Shown here piece after piece: positions 59,111 to 64,000 of a DNA stretch of 64,000 bases. A model generated the notes under the pieces. It did no database searches. It had not been told where the DNA came from and worked only from the letters and a program-made list of their open reading frames with translations. The number at the start of each line of letters is the position of its first letter. The stretch's first letter is position 1. The position numbers and the translations under genes were made by a program. The stretch comes from Pyxicephalus adspersus (Eukaryota; Chordata; Amphibia; Anura; Pyxicephalidae), in assembly GCF_032062135.1 (NCBI RefSeq), contig NC_092859.1, positions 104,667,823 through 104,731,822 of the forward strand, written 5' to 3'.

Positions 59111-59948
59111 TTATATATAAGGAGAAAAAAGTTGCAAAGCAAAAAAAATCCAAAACAAAACAAACAAAATAAACATACTTCAAAAAAATAATTACTAGGT
59201 AAAAGGTTTCTATTTGTAATTAACGTCAGATAACACTGCAAGTATATTACATGCCAAATCTATATTATTTTAACCCAGATGGATTCAGGTGGGGGTTGGG
59301 ACTCTCAATGGAACCAAGGCTGATGTAAAGCACCACATTTACCTCTCCTCCCCCAGGTACCAGCTGCAGAAATCAGTATGCCTTGACATATGATGACCTC
59401 TCTGACATCAATGTTTTCTGCATTTACAGAACACTAGAAAGACAACACTGAAAATGGTTTAGAATTGAATGCTGTTTGAAGTCAGCACTAACATATATAC
59501 ATGAGTGAAATACTTTTCATTATAAAATCATCTGTTCTGCCGTCTGCTAATTCTAATGTATAGGCGAAGCACAGAATTCAGATCTACATGTGCAAGTAAG
59601 ATGTATTTGGTAAGCTGTAACCATTTGGGAATTGCTCTCAGCAGCCAGGTCCTTTACTTTATTTTCATTGGTGGAGATTAAAGATTGAATAGCAAATTGT
59701 GATTAGTTATAGATAACATGCCCATAATGGCGTAAATAAGCATTTTATAAGCAATAAGCAGGTTTATATTGTGCAGTGTGTGGTTTTTTTATATAAATTG
59801 TATCAATGCCCTATTGAAAAATATTTTAAGTGCTCTGAATTAACTGAATGTTATCACTAATTCATCAAAGGATAAACAGAAAAAGCATTTGTCCAACTAT
59901 TCATTTGCAAATGCTAGTTGCCTGGCTGCCATGCTTATGCTATTGCTT
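59111..59948. other. Non-coding, nothing recognised
   Basis: AT-rich flank with no supported features. Confidence 0.4.
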
Positions 59949-60075
59949 TAGGACCCATTCGACCTGTGCATTGCAGGAACACAAGCTTTCACACATCAGT
60001 GCTCATAACATGCATTACATTATTACACAGGTTAATGAGTGCATTTCTACATCACACACCTGTGAATGGGTCCTA
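59949..60075. mobile_element. 127-bp palindromic element (TAGGACCCATTC ends)
   Basis: TAGGACCCATTCGACCTGTG at the left is mirrored by CACACCTGTGAATGGGTCCTA at the right. The flanks read TT on the left and AA on the right, which leaves a TTAA-like or TA-type target unresolved. It has no coding capacity. Confidence 0.65.
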
Positions 60076-62210
60076 AATCAAGAATGATGTCAATGGTACC
60101 CCTAATGTACCCAATGCATGGTAATTTACTACCATGTGGCGCACTATGTCAGGAAAAAAAATGTGTGTCCTGTTTTCTTGTCAATTCTGCCGTAGTAGCA
60201 GCCTATACATTCGAATGGCCTGCCTTAATGCAACACATTACAAATTTCACATTACCAAAACACACCAGAACAGACAGGTATAAACGGTCCCTCGATATTT
60301 TGATGCATGCTTTACTGGATAGTGGTTCAGAAGCCAGCCAATCAAAAATTTAGCCAGGCACCTAGCATTTTGTAAAGAAGGACTGCAATGCCAGCTCCTT
60401 TTATCACTTCTTTTATCTCTCTTTTATCTATTTAGTTTGATGCAATACATAAACATGCACTTCATTCATGCAGGTTAAAACAACAGGTTCACTTTAATAT
60501 TCTCCCCCAAACCTTCATATTCTAACCTTCCTTTGTTCACCTGCTGTGTGAGCTTCAAATAATTTTATTAATTTTTCCTTAAGGTTGGATTCAGATCTAT
60601 ATGCTTTGTAAACTATGTGTTAAGATACTGCAATGCACTCTAACACCCTGCATATTTGCAGCATGCTTCATTTTAATTAATTCTTAATGGCATCCCAACA
60701 CACATATTCAATATAAAAAAACACACCTGCATCACAACACATGACTACTGTGATGTGCTGCACCCACCAAAAATGAAGACAAATCATCACAATTGAATGA
60801 GCTGCCTTAATTCAATGTGTGACAATTCATGAAAGCCGGCTCTCTAGCACAGACGTAGGTGTATCATCACTACCATCAGTCATTTTCCAGGCTTCCAGGT
60901 AAAAGCACATAAGTAGTATAAGCATAGTTGTGAGAGTTGAAGTAAAACATACAGCTTTATTATTTCCATTTATCTTGTAAGTGCACATAGTGTATCTTTT
61001 TATGAAAATATATGCCAACAAATGCTTGTTACCCATAGCAACCAGCAAATGAAATGGTTCTTTTATAAATTCCATATTTCTTTACATTTTGTTATGATCA
61101 CAATAAGCTAGTCTGTAAGACATTTCACTAATTGGGAACTGCCAGCAGAAAGGAGTCCTGCAGTCTGGAGTCAATTTTGTGTAGGGCATAGCATGTACCA
61201 GGGAGTACATGTCATAAAACATGAAGATGCATCAGGTTTTTCTTTATGAAGCTCATGTACACAAACAAAGTAAAACATGGAAACCCAGTACTTCCAGTGG
61301 GTAGACCGAGAACACAACGTTAAATTTAATAAAGAAGGATGTTTATAAGAGAAGTATTCGTAAATAATAAAGTAATTAGTCTGTATTAGAATTCAGGTTT
61401 TAGCAACATCCAAAACTGCCCCCTGTTGTTTCTTCAACTGTGACTTCTCTAGAAAAGTCATTTGGTTTGGTTCAAACGGTAGAGGGAGCATTGGGGCAGT
61501 GGATCCACAAGTTTCCTGAGACATTACTGCCCATATATTGGCATCAACACCTCTCAAAGATGCTCCCAATGTAAAAGTGCATGCTAGCAGTTATCAACAT
61601 AGTTATGGAAATACCAGCCAATATGACAGATTAATTATGATTGTTATTGGGCAATGGGGAAATTGATAAAAAATAATGAAACATCCTACAGCTAAAATTG
61701 TATGTATGTTTTAGCGCTATGGAGAGCTCACGCTGGCAAGTTTGCCTGCAGGCTTAAAAATGGTTTAGTAGCTCACTGTCCTGGTGACATTAGATGGTAG
61801 ATTACCCACATTGTTTCATTTGCCTAGTGAACATTCATTCCTATTAAAACAGGGTGAATGTAACATGCTATTGTCAACTTGGCAAATGAACATGAACAAT
61901 TTGCTGGAAACTGCAATGCATTGGGTGAATTTTCTAAAGAATTAGGTTTAAATAGATCACATAGAACAGCATATTTCCAAACAGGGATGACTGATAAAAA
62001 ATTAATATCTTTACAAAATGGTACACAGCAGAGATTATTAAGGTCTTGTTTCCACTAGTGCATTGTATTAATGGTTTTCATTGCAAAAACACATCCATTA
62101 ATGTCTCCCAAAACATCACATCTGTTGGTGTTCTAGATTGCCATTTATTTCCTATTCCATTCCAAACACACCTTAACAACAGGTGCCATGTGTTGCTGTC
62201 TTTTAAAAGT
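60076..62210. other. Non-coding with eroded short repeats
   Basis: GAATGGCCTGCCTTAATGCA (60214) and GAATGAGCTGCCTTAATTCA (60797) are two versions of one phrase, so a decayed repeat family is present around 60090-60350 and 60590-60830. No gene recognised. Confidence 0.4.
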
Positions 62211-62383
62211 GCCACATGCTACTAGATTGTAAGCTCTTCGGGGCGGGGACCTCTCCTCCTGTATTACTGTCTTTATTAGTCTGTCATTTATTAATGTATT
62301 TAATGTACAGCGCTGCGTAATATGTTGGTGCTATATAAATCCTGTTTATTAATATTAATAATAATAATAATAATAATAATAAT
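62211..62383 (+). repeat. L2-like retroelement tail, copy 4
   Basis: Read on the plus strand, ACTAGATTGTAAGCTCTTCG, GGGACCTCTCCTCCTGTATT, GTACAGCGCTGCGTAATATG and GGTGCTATATAAATCCTG lead into an (AAT)n tail at about 62361-62383. This is the sense orientation of the family, opposite to the three other copies. The GCGCTATATAAAT word and AAT tail fit the L2 clade or an L2-mobilised SINE. Confidence 0.72.
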
Positions 62384-62877
62384 GCTCTTCATATCTGTGT
62401 GAAATGGTATGTTGAGCTGCTTATATAAGTGAATGGATTGCTAAATAAATGCATAGCATTGTGTGCAAATTTGGAAAGCATTGCGCACAGTCATAGTGGG
62501 AACAGGTTTTATACCCAGATGCACCAAAGTGGAAATGTAACAACATATACTTAGCGATCCTTAAGAACTTAGTAGTTAGTTGGTGTAGCAATGGCACAGT
62601 GGCAAGTAAAAGAGTTAAACTGCTAAAAAGCTGGATAAACCAAGCACAGCTTACCCAAAGATTAGTAGGATTACATGAAAAGTTTTCAGCTGATAACATG
62701 TCGATGGCCAGTGCAGAACAAACACAACAAAGAACTATTAATAACTTTCCGAATGCCACATGAAAGTTTATCTACAGCACTCTGAGGAGCTGGTTAATGC
62801 ATTATGTGTCCTGATGATCACCTATAATAAACAACGCCTTGCCAAACATATTCAGATATATTTCTTTCCATGAAGCA
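62384..62877. other. Non-coding
   Basis: A 112-codon minus frame (62421-62759) starts with a hydrophobic signal-like stretch MAFGKLLIVLCCVCSALA. No homologous family is recognised and no promoter or splice context supports it. Confidence 0.4.
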
Positions 62878-62881
62878 TTAA

Positions 62882-63189
62882 GCTGCGTACACACGGCAAA
62901 TTTTTCTCGCCCGATAATCGGTATCGGCCAATTATCGGGCGAAAATCTGCCGTGTGTACAGTCGGTCGTCGTCCATCGTCCGACGACCGTCCTGGCGGAT
63001 CCATGGACGACGACCGATCCTAATGAAAGGGAAGGGGAGAGCGCGCAGCAGGGTGCCGCTCCGTCGCTCTCCCCCTCCCCTCTCCATAGAGCATGAACGG
63101 TGCTGTATGTACAGCATCGTTCATGCATCGTGCAGTCTTTCTCGTGAAAGATCCTTTCCAACGAGAAAAATTGCAGGTGTGTACGCAGC
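62882..63189. mobile_element. CpG-rich TTAA transposon, GCTGCGTACACAC subfamily, copy 3
   Basis: Perfect TTAA at 62878-62881 and 63190-63193 flank GCTGCGTACACACGGCAAAT and GCAGGTGTGTACGCAGC. Inside are the fold-back CGCCCGATAATCGG with CCAATTATCGGGCG (62909-62942) and the mirror pair CATGAACGGTGCTGTA with TACAGCATCGTTCATG. The overlapping frames of 60-120 codons on both strands are products of the mirrored GC-rich sequence and are not genes. It is 308 bp and closely related to 63566-63894. Confidence 0.88.
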
Positions 63190-63193
63190 TTAA

Positions 63194-63561
63194 GTGCTAG
63201 AGATCTGGTGCACTTTATCTACTGCTATTTAATCTCTGACAACTGGCCACCAGACTTAGATGACAGTAGAGCTCCCCTTGAGAAGCTGCTGTCGGTTGCT
63301 CATGACTGCCTCAGTAGATGTGGCTGTCTGTGATGTGGGCAGTTGAGCATAAGAAAGCAGAGCCCACCATTCACAGTCATCCCATGCATTGAAATGTGCA
63401 GACTATGGGTAAGGGCAACACTTCTGCCCATAAGTAAGAGCTGCCACCCCCTAAACAGGAAGGACATTAAAGTACACACTCTAGATTTCTGTAACTGGAA
63501 ACAATCTTCTGTGAACATTCGCAGACAGTAGAAGGAATGCCTGCTGTACACACATTGCTGT
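63194..63561. other. Spacer between two TTAA elements
   Basis: About 370 bp of unique-looking DNA lie between two closely related elements in the same orientation. Short frames on both strands overlap and have no domain. Confidence 0.45.
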
Positions 63562-63565
63562 TTAA

Positions 63566-63894
63566 GCTACGTACACACGTCAGATTTTTATCGCCCGATA
63601 ATCGGCATCGGCCAATTATCGGGCGAAAATCTGCCGTGTGTACAGTCGGTGTCGTCCATCGTCCGGACGACCGACCTGCCGGATCCACGGACGATGGACG
63701 ACAGCCGATCGTAATGAAAGTGAAGGGGAGAGCGCGCAGCAGGGTGCCGCTCCGTCGCTCTCCCCCTCCCCTCTCCATAGAGCATGAACGGTGCTGTATG
63801 TACAGCATCGTTCATGCATCGTGCAGTCCCTTGTCGTTGGAAAGGATCGTGAAAGATCCTTTCCAACGACAAAAATTGGCAGTGTGTACGCAGC
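63566..63894. mobile_element. CpG-rich TTAA transposon, GCTGCGTACACAC subfamily, copy 4
   Basis: TTAA at 63562-63565 and TTTA at 63895-63898 flank GCTACGTACACACGTCAGAT and GGCAGTGTGTACGCAGC. It is colinear with copy 3 and adds a perfect 16-bp hairpin (63833-63848 with 63855-63870, arm GTCGTTGGAAAGGATC, loop GTGAAA), which is degraded in copy 3. The repeated frames of about 60-120 codons on both strands arise from the palindromic interior. Confidence 0.88.
63833..63870. repeat. Perfect 16-bp hairpin in TTAA copy 4
   Basis: GTCGTTGGAAAGGATC and GATCCTTTCCAACGAC are exact reverse complements around GTGAAA. In copy 3 the left arm is shortened to CTCGTGAAAGATC, so only the right arm survives there. 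Confidence 0.9.
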
Positions 63895-64000
63895 TTTAGG
63901 CACCTACTATGTCCTCCTCTATAGGGAATGACAGTGGTTGTCCCTAGCTGATTGTTAAAACAACAAATTGCTAAATAACATCAGGAGACTGTACACACAC

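Noticed and set aside
62421..62759. 112-codon minus frame with a signal-peptide-like start
   Set aside because: There is no recognisable mature domain, no promoter or splice support, and it lies directly beside an L2-like tail in AT-rich DNA. A hydrophobic start arises easily by chance.
62802..63903. Many overlapping frames of 60-120 codons on both strands
   Set aside because: They are mirror images produced by the palindromic GC-rich interior of the two TTAA elements.
1..64000. tRNA, rRNA, snRNA genes and CRISPR arrays
   Set aside because: I looked for tRNA B-box words, the 5S and U6 promoter-proximal words, and regularly spaced direct repeats; nothing beyond microsatellites and transposon repeats was found.

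Overview
The window looks like a gene-poor, AT-rich piece of an anuran amphibian genome, probably a ranoid frog. The evidence is the repeat content. There are four copies of a CpG-rich element with termini near GCTGCGTACACAC flanked by TTAA, short palindromic elements opening GGGCCTGATTTATTAA, and four copies of an L2-like tail containing GCGCTATATAAAT followed by an AAT microsatellite. No bacterial, phage or viral gene structure is present. I recognise no intact host protein-coding gene and no tRNA, rRNA or snRNA gene. Nearly all ATG-started open frames are under 125 codons and lie in repeats or AT-rich filler.

Layout. 1-6975: old non-coding DNA with three TTAA-flanked elements (633-1065, 4020-4458, 5159-5580). 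6976-11084: a very recent 2.04 kb head-to-tail duplication with one substitution and one 7-bp indel seen between copies. 11400-13976: a Tigger-like element, then a Tc1/mariner-type element sitting inside a (TA)n tract. 15455-20144: a 111-bp TTAA element, a 5'-truncated L1 remnant on the minus strand, a 781-bp composite terminal-inverted-repeat element and a 380-bp element with a 9-bp target duplication. 21081-21921: an L2-like tail and a short Helitron with an internal 165-bp tandem repeat and a canonical 3' hairpin. 24.3-51.3 kb: mostly unique AT-rich DNA with scattered short elements, two hAT copies, a hammerhead-like motif in probable repeat DNA at 44.1 kb, and several complex, repeat-free stretches (19.2, 28.2, 40.7, 42.9 kb) that resemble conserved non-coding elements. 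52151-53200: a 1,050-bp hAT element with a perfect 8-bp target duplication and a broken transposase 3' end. 54.6-55.3 kb: a TTAA element and another hAT. 57.1-59.1 kb: locally higher GC with a weak candidate exon on the minus strand and a pyrimidine-rich tract. 62.2-63.9 kb: an L2-like tail and two closely related TTAA elements.

There is no pathway to reconstruct. The biology here is that of mobile elements: cut-and-paste families with TTAA, TA, 8-bp, 9-bp and 3-bp target duplications, a rolling-circle element and two retrotransposon groups, plus a possible cluster of regulatory elements. Family names rest on termini, target duplications and short protein motifs read by eye; no database search was run.
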